A stretch of 64,000 nucleotides of DNA from Brevibacillus sp051967035. GTDB taxonomy: Bacteria; Bacillota; Bacilli; Brevibacillales; Brevibacillaceae. The notes beneath the pieces are model-generated. The model was given only the letters and a program-made list of their open reading frames with translations. It was not told where the DNA came from and did not search any database. Shown here piece after piece: positions 25,454 through 34,020 of the stretch (its first letter is position 1; each line of letters begins with the position of its first letter). A program made the position numbers and the translations under genes. The DNA is taken from the NCBI RefSeq assembly GCF_051967035.1, contig NZ_JBQCKK010000001.1:611510-675509 (forward strand), given 5' to 3'.

Positions 25454-25933
25454 GTGCTAGTGAGAATCATTGTGGGAGCGATCATCGTGCTTTTGGTGAC
25501 AGGCACGGGAATGACGTATCATCTGACGGCTTCCGTAGCGGGGGAGCGCAAGCAATTCGAGACGACGGTCCGCGAATGGGTGCAGACGCGGACCACGATT
25601 GCAGAAATCGAGTCCATCGACGAATATCGCGGGACGGAGAGCTACGCCGTCGTCATCGGCAAAAACCAAGCCGGTACGCCGGTTGTCGCCTGGATGACGG
25701 CGGAAAAAGTCACATTTGATCGAATGGATCTCGCCGTACCGCGCAAAAATGTCGAGGAAGCAGTAAGCAAGGCGTTTCCGCAATCCGTGATTACCCATAT
25801 CGTCCCTGGGCTGGAAAAGGACAAGAAATTTTGGGAAGTCACCCTAAAAGACGCCAATGGCCGCTACCGCTACTTGCACTATGACTTGTTCAGCGGAGCT
25901 TTGCTCGCTTCTTACGTACTGTCGCCCACATAA
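25454..25933 (+). CDS. ypmB: YpmB-like membrane-anchored protein (DUF5590/PepSY-type)
   Basis: This 159-residue protein has an N-terminal hydrophobic anchor (IIVGAIIVLLVTGTGMTYHL) and an external domain of two PepSY-like halves: ESYAVVIGKNQAGTPVVAWM and KFWEVTLKDANGRYRYLHYDLFSG. The second half, with its LHYDLFSGALL ending, is typical of YpmB. The start is GTG with AAAGGAG upstream. In B. subtilis ypmB lies between dinG and asnS, consistent with this location. Its function is unknown; PepSY domains are often protease-inhibitor-like or wall-associated. Confidence 0.75.
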   Translation: MLVRIIVGAIIVLLVTGTGMTYHLTASVAGERKQFETTVREWVQTRTTIAEIESIDEYRGTESYAVVIGKNQAGTPVVAWMTAEKVTFDRMDLAVPRKNVEEAVSKAFPQSVITHIVPGLEKDKKFWEVTLKDANGRYRYLHYDLFSGALLASYVLSPT

Positions 25934-25968
25934 TCGCTTCCGAACAAAACAGAACAGAGGACGGAGGA

Positions 25969-26000
25969 CAGGTCTTTTCCACAGGGAAAAGGCCTGTTTG
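25969..26000 (+). terminator. Hairpin after the ypmB-like gene
   Basis: ACAGGTCTTTTCC pairs with GGAAAAGGCCTGT with one G-T wobble, followed by TTTGG. The T tail is short, so termination may be partial. Confidence 0.5.
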
Positions 26001-26092
26001 GCATGCCACCCAACATCTGTATAAAAAATTGATATACCCATGTGATATACTGGCATTGTTGACAAGAGAGAACGCAATGGGGGGGAGTAGCC

Positions 26093-26620
26093 GTGCAGTT
26101 GAAAAAGAGTGCGATCGGATTGTCCTTGCTGGCGACACTAGCTCTCCTGTTCGGAGGATGGTTCTTGTATCAGAAGATGGAGATCGAGGAGCCAATCCGC
26201 GCAGAAATTGGTCAGATGCAATCAGCCACGTTACACGATTTCCATGTGAGCAAAGACAGCATTCAAATAGATTTGAAAGTGACCCATCCGGAGGAGTTTC
26301 CAGCCGAGTACCGCAGCCTTGTTTCCCAGGCGGAAAAGATCGCCGGCAACAAGCAGGTGACGATTGCGGTGGCGAATCAGTCGGAAACGATGACGGATAT
26401 TTGGGAACGCGGCCAGTTTGTTTTCACGGAAGCGATGGAGCTGCGTCAATACAGCCGCATCCCTTCGCTGGTCGAGGAGTGGAAAAACACGAACCAGCTG
26501 GATGAAGCGACCGCCTTGATGGATGATGCCAACGTCTACGTTTACTTGAAAAAAGGAACGGAGGATTTCTTCGCCATCCTTCCCCGTTCCGAGGCAAAAG
26601 AGGTGACGGCACGTGGGTAA
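26093..26620 (+). CDS. Membrane-anchored partner protein of the following AAA protease
   Basis: This 175-residue protein has an N-terminal membrane segment (LSLLATLALLFGGWFLYQKM) and an external alpha/beta domain of about 145 residues (from MEIEEPIRAEI), containing ATLHDFHVSKDSIQIDLKV and VTIAVANQSETMTDI. No enzyme motif is visible. The start is GTG. Its last 8 bases overlap the start of the membrane AAA/M41 protease gene, indicating coupled translation. That protease lacks the usual FtsH external domain, so this protein may supply a substitute in trans or act as its adaptor or inhibitor; this is inference. Confidence 0.72.
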   Translation: MQLKKSAIGLSLLATLALLFGGWFLYQKMEIEEPIRAEIGQMQSATLHDFHVSKDSIQIDLKVTHPEEFPAEYRSLVSQAEKIAGNKQVTIAVANQSETMTDIWERGQFVFTEAMELRQYSRIPSLVEEWKNTNQLDEATALMDDANVYVYLKKGTEDFFAILPRSEAKEVTARG

Positions 26621-28127
26621 AGAGCTGCTGATCGGCGTCGGTTTTGCCGTGATGATATTTCTCGTGTTTCTCGGGGTGAACATCACGCCATTTTTGCTGT
26701 TCGCCGCTGTGCTGGGGGCGATTTACTTCCTTGTCATTCGTCAGCAAAACGGACAGGGGGGCAATGTCGCGCTCGGCGGAAAAAGAAAGCAGAGCAAGCA
26801 CGAAATCCCGAAGTCGGACGTGCAGTTTGCCGATATCGGCGGACAGGAGCGCGCCAAAAAAGAGTTGAAGGAATCGCTTGATTTTCTCGTGTACAAAGAC
26901 AAGATCGAGCAGTACGGCATTCGCCCGATCAAAGGCGTGCTGCTGACCGGGCCTCCGGGAACAGGGAAAACGCTGATGGCCAAAGCCGCAGCGAACTACA
27001 CGAACTCCGCGTTTGTGGCGGCGTCCGGCTCCCAGTTCGTAGAGATGTACGTAGGGGTCGGGGCGCAGCGCGTGCGCGAACTGTTTAAAGAAGCGAGGAC
27101 GATGGCGGAGAAAAATGGCCAGGACAGCGCGATTATTTTCATCGACGAGATTGATGTCGTCGGCGGAAAAAGGGATGGTCAGCAGCAGCGGGAGTACGAC
27201 CAAACCTTGAACCAGCTTTTGACCGAGATGGACGGAGTTGCGACGAGCGACAAGCCGCGCATTTTGGTGATGGCCGCGACGAACCGCAAAGACATGCTCG
27301 ACCCGGCATTGCTTCGCCCGGGCCGTTTTGACCGTCACATTACCGTGGATTTGCCTGACAAGCCAGCGCGCGAGCAGATTTTGACCATTCATACGGCGAA
27401 CAAGCCGCTCGGCGCAGATGTCGTCCTGGAAAAAGTGGCGCAAGAGACGTTTGGCTTCTCCGGTGCCCAACTGGAAAGCGTCGCGAACGAGGCGGCCATT
27501 TACGCCATGCGCGACAAAAGCGACAAAATCATGGCGAAGCATTTTGCCTATGCCGTAGACAAGGTCATGCTCGGAGAAAAAGTCGATCGTCAGGCTTCCG
27601 AGGAAGAGAAGAAACGGGTTGCCCTGCATGAGCTGGGTCACGCGATCGTAAGCGAAGTCGTGCGGCCAGGCTCTGTCTCGCAGGTCACACTGACTCCGCG
27701 CGGGCAAGCGCTCGGCTACGTCCGGCAAAATCCGATGGAAGATCGTTATCTGTACACCAAAGAGGCGTTGGAAAAACAGATTATGGTCAGTCTGGCCGGA
27801 GCGGTCGCGGAAGAAATCTACTACGGCGGACGCAGCACCGGCTCCAAAAACGATTTTGAGCAGGCGCTGGGAATGGCGCAGGAAATCGTGACGAGCGGGA
27901 TGTCGGAGCTTGGTATCGTTCATTTGCAGTACGTCGACAAAAACCGGATTCATGACGAAGTGGAGCGTCTGCTTTCCCGGCTGTTGGAGGATACGCGCAG
28001 ACTGCTCCGACAGTATGATACTGTATTCCAGTCAGGTCTTGACACGCTTTTGGAAGCGGAAGTTTTGCAAGGAGACGCATTCCGCGCGCTTCTGTCCCAG
28101 ACGAGACAGGAAGCCGCTGTATCGTAA
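26613..28127 (+). CDS. FtsH-like membrane AAA+ zinc protease with minimal external loop
   Basis: This 504-residue protein begins with two closely spaced membrane segments (LLIGVGFAVMIFLVFLGV and FLLFAAVLGAIYFLV) with almost nothing between them, then an AAA domain with Walker A GPPGTGKTLMAKA, Walker B IIFIDEID and the second region of homology ATNRKDMLDPALLRPGRFDR. The M41 metallopeptidase domain has zinc site HELGH (HExxH intact) and the third ligand Asp in SKNDFEQA. It is therefore probably an active ATP-dependent membrane protease. True FtsH is about 100-150 residues longer, mainly through an external domain absent here. The start is GTG, coupled to the anchored protein upstream. It is probably an FtsH paralogue with a narrower task. 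Confidence 0.88.
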   Translation: MGKELLIGVGFAVMIFLVFLGVNITPFLLFAAVLGAIYFLVIRQQNGQGGNVALGGKRKQSKHEIPKSDVQFADIGGQERAKKELKESLDFLVYKDKIEQYGIRPIKGVLLTGPPGTGKTLMAKAAANYTNSAFVAASGSQFVEMYVGVGAQRVRELFKEARTMAEKNGQDSAIIFIDEIDVVGGKRDGQQQREYDQTLNQLLTEMDGVATSDKPRILVMAATNRKDMLDPALLRPGRFDRHITVDLPDKPAREQILTIHTANKPLGADVVLEKVAQETFGFSGAQLESVANEAAIYAMRDKSDKIMAKHFAYAVDKVMLGEKVDRQASEEEKKRVALHELGHAIVSEVVRPGSVSQVTLTPRGQALGYVRQNPMEDRYLYTKEALEKQIMVSLAGAVAEEIYYGGRSTGSKNDFEQALGMAQEIVTSGMSELGIVHLQYVDKNRIHDEVERLLSRLLEDTRRLLRQYDTVFQSGLDTLLEAEVLQGDAFRALLSQTRQEAAVS

Positions 28128-28149
28128 TCGCCTGGCGATTCGTTGCCCG

Positions 28150-28191
28150 AACCTGTCGGCCCATCATTTTGTTGGGCTGGCAGGTTTTTTT
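28150..28191 (+). terminator. Intrinsic terminator after the FtsH-like gene
   Basis: AACCTGTCGGCCCA pairs with TGGGCTGGCAGGTT and is followed by a T run. It separates the protease pair from the repeat-protein gene. Confidence 0.8.
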
Positions 28192-28288
28192 ATCGGGGAA
28201 ACAAATTTCGCGGTGCGGTGCCAAATGCCTAGAGGGTGAATATGTTACAAAATAAGACAGGAATGACATCAGGAGGCAAGGAGACTCT

Positions 28289-29905
28289 ATGGCGAATGGG
28301 AACCGAAAAAAACCGGGCAAAGGCCTGGGCAAAACATTCCGGCAGACGTTGCATGAAATTCCGCTGATGCAGACGTCTTCTACGGTGCAGCGCGACTGGA
28401 TCGACGACCTGGAGCTGGAGTTGGAGCTGTTGGAGAGCGAACCCATCAGCAGCGGAAAGCCTGGCGCTCATGCACCCAGAAATCCCGTGCAACTGCCGCT
28501 GCAAAAAATGCCCAAGCAGGGCGTGTCCTCCAATCAGACGACGTTTTCCAAAATCATCAAAGAGCGCAAGAGCGACCGGGTGCACGTGCCAGTCGACACC
28601 GATGACTTGGCAGATCAGTCCGTCACCACGGAGAAAATCGCCGATCATGCCGTTGATTCCTCCAAGATCAAGCCGGGTTCGATTGAGACAGCCTTGTTGC
28701 AGGATGATGCGGTGGACAGCAGCAAGCTCGCGGACAAGAGCGTGACGGCAAGCAAGCTAAAGCAGGAGGCAGTCGGGTCCCAGCATATTCGCGAAGGAGC
28801 CATTTTGCCTCATCATCTAGCGGAAAGCAGCGTGGACGGCAGACAGATTGCGCCTGGTTGCGTGACCGGGCGGCATATCGCCTTTCACACCATCTACAGC
28901 CAGCATTTGCAGCCGGAGTCGATCACCCGCGATAAAATCGGTCCGTATGCCGTCTTGACCGAGCATTTGGAGCATGCAAGCGTCACGTCGGACAAAGTAG
29001 CCAGAGCTTCTATCGGTAGTATGCACATCCAGGCTGGCAGCATCCAGACGAGCCACTTGCAGGAGGGGGTGGTCACTGCGCGAAAAATCGGGGAGCAGCA
29101 GGTCACGACAGGAAAAATCGCGGATCAAGCTGTCACGCACGATCAATTGGCGAACAGAAGCGTGGGGGAGCAGCACCTGATCGAAGAAAGCGTCCGCACG
29201 AGGCACCTGGCGGCCGGGGCTGTTTGCGCGGAAAAACTGGCGCAGCGTTCGATTGAAGGACAGCACCTGAGCGATCGTGTCGTGGGCCGTCACCATCTGC
29301 AAGACGATGCAATTCGGACTCAGCATCTGCACAAGGGCGCGGTAACCGCAGAAAAGCTGGCCGATCATGCGGTCACGGGAGCGAAAATCGCATCGAGAGC
29401 GATTGGGACGAACCATCTTTCCGATCAGTCGGTTACGCAGGAGAAGCTGGCTTTTCGGGCCGTAGAGACCCATCGACACCGGGGGATGACGTTGCAGCAA
29501 TTCGGCTTTGTCCCATTCCGCATCCCGGCAAAAAGCCAGATCGCAGATGTCACGGTACGTCTGCCGCTGCCTTATGCCGATACGCACTATTGTCTGGTGG
29601 CAATGACCAATCAGGCAGGGGTGTCTGCTGCCTTGAAGTACACGAAACGCACCTCGGCCGTGCTGACGGTTTTTCGTCACGAGACCGGACAGGAAGACAG
29701 CGGCGTGCTACAGTGGATCGCGATCGGAGAAAAAGGCGAGCCTGTCCACGACGAGCTTCATGGGCTGCCGATGCATCTGTACGAGGAGGACGTTCTGGAG
29801 GAAGACTGGGAAGAGGGCGACTACGAGGCGGATGAAGAGCAAGGAGCGGAAGACGACGAATTCGGCGCCGAAGCGGCTGGCGACACAGACGACGGGAACA
29901 CCTAG
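28289..29905 (+). CDS. Ten-residue-repeat protein with WIAG-type tail
   Basis: This 538-residue protein has residues 1-99 that are basic and Pro/Gln-rich without signal peptide. Residues 100-399 are about thirty tandem ten-residue repeats of the form SVTxxKLADx (for example QSVTTEKIAD, GAVTAEKLAD, RSIEGQHLSD), with a hydrophobic residue at position 3 and Leu/Ile/Val at position 8. Such periodicity predicts a solenoid, probably a beta-helix (inference). Residues about 400-480 form a compact domain ending in WIAIG (476-480), which fits the WIAG-tail family seen in Paenibacillaceae, and the last 40 residues are strongly acidic. There is no catalytic motif. It is probably a surface, spore or structural fibre protein; neither location nor partner is shown by the sequence. 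Confidence 0.78.
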   Translation: MANGNRKKPGKGLGKTFRQTLHEIPLMQTSSTVQRDWIDDLELELELLESEPISSGKPGAHAPRNPVQLPLQKMPKQGVSSNQTTFSKIIKERKSDRVHVPVDTDDLADQSVTTEKIADHAVDSSKIKPGSIETALLQDDAVDSSKLADKSVTASKLKQEAVGSQHIREGAILPHHLAESSVDGRQIAPGCVTGRHIAFHTIYSQHLQPESITRDKIGPYAVLTEHLEHASVTSDKVARASIGSMHIQAGSIQTSHLQEGVVTARKIGEQQVTTGKIADQAVTHDQLANRSVGEQHLIEESVRTRHLAAGAVCAEKLAQRSIEGQHLSDRVVGRHHLQDDAIRTQHLHKGAVTAEKLADHAVTGAKIASRAIGTNHLSDQSVTQEKLAFRAVETHRHRGMTLQQFGFVPFRIPAKSQIADVTVRLPLPYADTHYCLVAMTNQAGVSAALKYTKRTSAVLTVFRHETGQEDSGVLQWIAIGEKGEPVHDELHGLPMHLYEEDVLEEDWEEGDYEADEEQGAEDDEFGAEAAGDTDDGNT

Positions 29906-29928
29906 CGCAAGGGCAAAAGCAGGGGAGT

Positions 29929-29970
29929 CGCTGGCGAACGCACCAGCCGATCTCCGCTGCCTTTTGTTTA
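29929..29970 (+). terminator. Terminator-like hairpin after the repeat protein
   Basis: GCAGGGGAG...CTGG pairs imperfectly with CCAG...TCTCCGCTGC and is followed by CTTTTG. The tail is short. Confidence 0.5.
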
Positions 29971-30011
29971 CATAATTATATTATGGTCATCATCTGAAAG
30001 GGAGTCTTTCA

Positions 30012-30040
30012 TTGAATTTGCCTTCCCCCAATAGTATAAT
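30012..30040 (+). promoter_or_regulatory. Promoter of asnS
   Basis: TTGAAT at 30012-30017, a 17-base spacer and consensus TATAAT at 30035-30040 lie 54 bases upstream of asnS. No T-box sequence is present in the short leader. Confidence 0.7.
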
Positions 30041-30093
30041 GATGGGGTGTACATAGTCTGTTGTGTGGCATGGTAAATGGAGGGAACAATTCG

Positions 30094-31383
30094 ATGTTGA
30101 CGACGATTGCCCGGGTAGGGCAGCATGTTGGACAAGAAGTGCGCATTGGATGTTGGCTGTACAACAAGCGCAGCAGCGGCAAGATTCAGTTTCTGCAGCT
30201 TCGCGACGGGTCCGGCTTCATCCAGGGCGTGGTAGTAAAAGCAGAAGTAGCGGAAGACGTATGGGAAAAAGCGTCCCGACTGACCCAGGAAAGCTCTTTA
30301 TACATAACCGGTGTCGTTCGCGCAGATGACCGCGCTCCAAGCGGCTTCGAGCTGACGGTAACAGGCGTGGAGATCATTCAGATTGCCCAGGAATACCCGA
30401 TCTCGCTGAAGGAGCACGGCGTCGACTTCCTGATGGATCACCGCCATCTGTGGTTGCGCACTCCGCGTCAGCGTGCTGTCATGGCGGTTCGCTCTGAAGT
30501 GATTCGCGCTGTCTATGAATTTTTCCACGAAAATGGCTTCGTGAAAGTAGACCCGCCTATCCTGACGCCGACTTCGGCAGAAGGAACAACGAACCTGTTC
30601 CATACCAAATATTTTGATGAAGACGCCTATCTGTCCCAATCCGGCCAGTTGTACATGGAAGCTGCCGCAATGGCATTGGGCCGCGTATTCTCGTTTGGTC
30701 CGACCTTCCGTGCGGAAAAATCGAAAACCCGTCGTCACCTGATCGAATTTTGGATGATCGAGCCGGAGATGGCGTTTGTCGACCATGAGGAAAACTTGCG
30801 CATTCAAGAAGCGTTTGTGTCCCACATCGTGCAATCCGTCCTGAAAAACTGCCAGCAGGAGCTGAAAACGCTGGAGCGCGATACGACCAAGCTGCAAAAC
30901 GTAACGGGCTCCTTCCCGCGCATCACCTATGATGATGCGATCAAGCTGTTGCAGGAAAAAGGCAGCGAGATCAAGTGGGGCGACGACTTCGGTGCGCCAG
31001 ACGAGACGCTGATCGCCGACCACTTCGACAAGCCGGTGTTCATCACACACTATCCGACCGAGATCAAGGCATTCTACATGAAGCCCGATCCGGAGCGTCC
31101 GGAAGTGGTGCTGTGTGCGGACATGATCGCGCCGGAAGGCTACGGGGAGATCATCGGCGGCAGCCAGCGCATCGACGATCCGGAGCTGTTGGCGAAGCGC
31201 TTTGCCGAGCATGAGCTGTCCGAGGAAGCGTATCGCTGGTACATGGATCTGCGCAAATACGGTTCCGTTCCTCACTCCGGTTTCGGACTGGGCCTTGAGC
31301 GGACGATTGCCTGGATTTGCGGGCTGGATCACGTGCGCGAAACGATTCCATTCCCGCGCATGCTCTATCGCCTCTATCCGTAA
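30094..31383 (+). CDS. asnS: Asparaginyl-tRNA synthetase
   Basis: This 429-residue class IIb aminoacyl-tRNA synthetase has an N-terminal OB-fold anticodon domain (VRIGCWLYNKRSSGKIQFLQLRDGSGFIQ) and the three class II motifs: FVKVDPPILTPTSAEG (motif 1), FRAEKSKTRRHLIEFWMIEPE (motif 2) and the glycine-rich FGLGLERTIAWICG (motif 3). The asparagine rather than aspartate assignment rests on its similarity to AsnS in the STEGG-like stretch and its place before dnaD, as in B. subtilis. AGGGA precedes ATG 30094. Confidence 0.94.
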   Translation: MLTTIARVGQHVGQEVRIGCWLYNKRSSGKIQFLQLRDGSGFIQGVVVKAEVAEDVWEKASRLTQESSLYITGVVRADDRAPSGFELTVTGVEIIQIAQEYPISLKEHGVDFLMDHRHLWLRTPRQRAVMAVRSEVIRAVYEFFHENGFVKVDPPILTPTSAEGTTNLFHTKYFDEDAYLSQSGQLYMEAAAMALGRVFSFGPTFRAEKSKTRRHLIEFWMIEPEMAFVDHEENLRIQEAFVSHIVQSVLKNCQQELKTLERDTTKLQNVTGSFPRITYDDAIKLLQEKGSEIKWGDDFGAPDETLIADHFDKPVFITHYPTEIKAFYMKPDPERPEVVLCADMIAPEGYGEIIGGSQRIDDPELLAKRFAEHELSEEAYRWYMDLRKYGSVPHSGFGLGLERTIAWICGLDHVRETIPFPRMLYRLYP

Positions 31384-31405
31384 GGTACTTTTTCGGCATT
31401 CCCAT

Positions 31406-31435
31406 ACACCCTGTTGCGAGAGGGCAGCAGGGTGT
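31406..31435 (+). terminator. Hairpin between asnS and the dnaD-like gene
   Basis: ACACCCTG pairs with CAGGGTGT. Only a weak T tail follows, so asnS and the DnaD-family gene may be partly co-transcribed. Confidence 0.35.
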
Positions 31436-31522
31436 TCCTATTGTAGGGCGTGAAGGGCGGCGCGTATGGACGCCCTTTCTTTGTGACTCCAAGTTACTCC
31501 AACCCAGAGGTGAACATGCGTT

Positions 31523-32206
31523 ATGGATTCCCACATATTGCAGTTGTTGCAAGAAGGTGCAACATCCGTCTCCAACCTTCTTCTGAAGATGTACAAACGA
31601 ATGTCCTTGGCAGACGACGAAATGATGCTGCTCATTCATCTGCTTTCTTTTCAGCAGGAAGGGAATCGTTTTCCGACCTTGACCGAGCTGGAGGAACGCA
31701 TGTCCATGTCCAGCATGCGATTGATCCAATCGCTGCAAAAGCTCTTGAAGGAAGACTGGATCCGCATCGACGAGTTTATCGACCCGCATACGGGGCTGCG
31801 CCATGAGCAGTACAATCTGACCCCGTTGTACAAAAAACTGTACCAGACCTGGCGCGAGCAGCAGCCCGATCCCCGGATGTTGGAGACGTTCCAGGAGACA
31901 GCAGTCACCGTGGACTCCGAGCCGGTGGGGCTTTATTCCCGGTTTGAACAAGCTTTTGGCCGGCCCCTGTCTCCGTTTGAACTGGAGAGCATCCACATGT
32001 GGACAGAGCAGGACGGTTATGAGGAAGAGCTGATTTTGACAGCCTTGCGCGAAGCCGCAACCGTCGGCAAGCTGCACATTCGCTATATCGACCGCATTCT
32101 TCTGGAGTGGCAAAAACAGCAAATTACCACGGTCGAGCAGGCCCGGCTGTACAGCCTGAACTTCCGCAGACAAACCCAATCCAAGGACTTTCGACAACCG
32201 CTTTGA
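31523..32206 (+). CDS. dnaD: DnaD-family replication initiation protein
   Basis: This 227-residue protein has an N-terminal winged helix (MMLLIHLLSFQQEGNRFPTLTELEERMSM...KLLKEDWI) and a C-terminal DnaB_2/DnaD domain (FEQAFGRPLSPFELESIHMWTEQDGYEEELILTALREAA) ending in the YIDRILLEW motif that binds single-stranded DNA. DnaD helps load the replicative helicase at oriC and at restart sites. The asnS-dnaD order is conserved with B. subtilis. AGAGGTGA lies about nine bases upstream. Confidence 0.92.
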   Translation: MDSHILQLLQEGATSVSNLLLKMYKRMSLADDEMMLLIHLLSFQQEGNRFPTLTELEERMSMSSMRLIQSLQKLLKEDWIRIDEFIDPHTGLRHEQYNLTPLYKKLYQTWREQQPDPRMLETFQETAVTVDSEPVGLYSRFEQAFGRPLSPFELESIHMWTEQDGYEEELILTALREAATVGKLHIRYIDRILLEWQKQQITTVEQARLYSLNFRRQTQSKDFRQPL

Positions 32207-32230
32207 TGCCAGCTATCAAAGCGGTTTTTT
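32196..32230 (+). terminator. Intrinsic terminator of the dnaD-like gene
   Basis: AACCGCTTTGAT pairs perfectly with ATCAAAGCGGTT, followed by a T run. The 5' arm overlaps the stop codon. Confidence 0.85.
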
Positions 32231-32256
32231 CTATTGTCTGTCACCTTTGTACGCGT

Positions 32257-32284
32257 ACCCATTTTCCGCGTTTGTCATAGCATA
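32257..32284 (+). promoter_or_regulatory. Sigma-K-type sporulation promoter of the glycan operon
   Basis: AC at 32257-32258, a 17-base spacer and CATAGCATA at 32276-32284 match the sigma-K consensus (AC, 17 bases, CATANNNTA) exactly. It is 34 bases upstream of the first gene of the operon and just beyond the dnaD terminator. Sigma-K acts late in the mother cell, when coat genes are expressed. Confidence 0.65.
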
Positions 32285-32317
32285 TTACGTAGAAGTACGT
32301 TGCAGGAGGGAAGACTG

Positions 32318-32740
32318 ATGGAAAAACGCAAAAAATGGGATCTGCCGCATTGGGTCACGCCAGGAGTCTTTTCTGGCCATTTTGTGGTCGATGAAGCGGT
32401 GGAGCGCATCTCGATTGTGAAGCCTGGTGAAAAAGGACAGGAGGTGGAAAAAGCGACAGCGACGGAAAAGACCGCTTGCGCGCAGCCCGCAGAGGGGCAG
32501 GAGCTGGTGCTGGAACCGAAATTCGAGATTATCATGAGAGAAACCGACGTGGTCACCACCGCGCAGCTGGAGAAGCTGGAAGAAGAGGTTGCCGCTTTGA
32601 AGGAGTCGCTTGCCGCCTGGGAAAAACGGTGGAAAAAAGCCGAAGAAGAGCAGGCCAAAGAAAGGCAATATCTGTATCAGGTGGTTCTTTCCTTGAAAAA
32701 GGAGTGGGAGAGCGAGCGTAATGAACATCGCCATAATTAG
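32318..32740 (+). CDS. Small coiled-coil protein heading the glycan operon
   Basis: This 140-residue protein has an N-terminal 40 residues (KKWDLPHWVTPGVFSGHFVV) that are rich in Trp/Pro/Phe, then an acidic linker, then about 60 residues of strong coiled coil (QLEKLEEEVAALKESLAAWE onward). There is no signal peptide or membrane segment. The family is not recognised. AGGAGGG precedes ATG 32318; upstream codons in frame overlap the promoter. Its end overlaps the first glycosyltransferase by 20 bases, so it is part of the operon and may be a structural coat protein or a scaffold for the transferases. Confidence 0.72.
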   Translation: MEKRKKWDLPHWVTPGVFSGHFVVDEAVERISIVKPGEKGQEVEKATATEKTACAQPAEGQELVLEPKFEIIMRETDVVTTAQLEKLEEEVAALKESLAAWEKRWKKAEEEQAKERQYLYQVVLSLKKEWESERNEHRHN

Positions 32741-33899
32741 CCCGGGGCCATTCTCTGTGCCACCCGTCAAAGGCAGCTCGGTGGAGCACGACATCGACGA
32801 AGTGACGAAGATGATCGATCCCGAGCACAAAGTGACGATCTACACCCGGCGCTGTGCGACCTACCCCAAGTCGTCCGTGGAGGACAACCGGGAGTTCATT
32901 CGCTTCTCGTACGATGGTCCGACGCCTTATTTGCGCAAGATCATCAAGCATATTCGCAAGCATAAACCGGATGTCATTCTCGTGGAAAATCGGCCGATAT
33001 ACGTCTTGCAGCTGAAAAAGCATTTTCCGCACATTCCGGTTTTCGTCAACATGCATTCGCACGTCTATGGTTCTCCTGCCATGATTAGCAAAGCAAAAAT
33101 GAAGCGTGTCGTCCGGCTGTCTTCCGGATTTATCACGAACAGCGAGTTTTTGCGCCAGCATTTTATCAAGTCGTGCAAAATCCCCCCGCACAAGATTCAT
33201 GCCGTTCATCTCGGGGTGGATGTATCGCCGTATCAGGTGGCGAAGCTGCACTATACGATCAAAAAGCTGCGCAAACAGATCGGCCTTGCCCCGGATGACC
33301 GTGTCCTGTTTTATGCGGGAAGGCTCATGCGGGGAAAAGGCGTTCATCTTCTCATCAAAGCGTTTCACAAGATCAGCAAGCAAGATCCGCGGGCGCGGCT
33401 GGTCATCGTCGGCGGAACCGGTTACGGGAGCAATCGCCTGAATCCGTACGTGCGGGAGCTGAAAAGACTGGCGAAGCCGCTTGGCGACAAGGTACGCTTC
33501 GTCAATTTTGTGCCCAGTGCGCAGATGCCGCTCTATTACCAGATTGGCGATATCGTGGCGACCCCTTCTATATGGAAGGAAGCGTTTTGCCGCGTCAACC
33601 TGGAGGCCATGGCATCCGGCAAGCCTGTCATTTCCACAACGCGGGGCGGGGTCAAGGAGGTTGTCACGCATCAGGGCAGCGGGTTCTTGCTGCCGCCCAA
33701 AGACTGGGAACAGGAACTGCCGGCGATTTGGGAGCTGCTCTGGAGCACGCCGCACATCCGCACGGAAATGGGCAAACAGGCCTTGCTTCGAGCCAAGCAA
33801 TTCTCCTGGTACGCGACGGCCCAAGGCTATTTGCACGTGTTGGCGAGTGCGGTGGGAAAACGTCCGAAAGAAAAGCAGTCGCTCCTGAAAACAGGCTGA
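32721..33899 (+). CDS. GT4 glycosyltransferase (CotSA-like)
   Basis: This 392-residue GT-B enzyme opens with IAIISPGPFSVPPVKGSSVE, the acceptor-domain loop. The nucleotide-sugar half begins at DRVLFYAGRLMRGKGVHLLIKAF and includes the E-x7-E motif EAFCRVNLEAMASGKPVIS. It resembles B. subtilis spore-coat protein CotSA in overall plan, and the sigma-K-type promoter upstream agrees. Donor and acceptor are unknown. It overlaps the coiled-coil gene and is followed after 121 bases by the nucleotidyltransferase. Confidence 0.85.
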   Translation: MNIAIISPGPFSVPPVKGSSVEHDIDEVTKMIDPEHKVTIYTRRCATYPKSSVEDNREFIRFSYDGPTPYLRKIIKHIRKHKPDVILVENRPIYVLQLKKHFPHIPVFVNMHSHVYGSPAMISKAKMKRVVRLSSGFITNSEFLRQHFIKSCKIPPHKIHAVHLGVDVSPYQVAKLHYTIKKLRKQIGLAPDDRVLFYAGRLMRGKGVHLLIKAFHKISKQDPRARLVIVGGTGYGSNRLNPYVRELKRLAKPLGDKVRFVNFVPSAQMPLYYQIGDIVATPSIWKEAFCRVNLEAMASGKPVISTTRGGVKEVVTHQGSGFLLPPKDWEQELPAIWELLWSTPHIRTEMGKQALLRAKQFSWYATAQGYLHVLASAVGKRPKEKQSLLKTG

Positions 33900-34020
33900 G
33901 CGCTTGTGCAGCCGCTGGGTGATTGCCCTTTCTTTGTGGCAAGTGGACGCCTGCCCTGTCCAGATATCACGAGGCGCATACCTTATAAGTATCGCAGAGC
34001 ACAACTGGGGAGTGATACTT

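Noticed and set aside
28760..29480. Possible DNA-level tandem repeat or CRISPR-like array in the repeat-protein gene
   Set aside because: The period is 30 bases at the protein level only; the DNA copies differ too much to be a CRISPR or satellite array.
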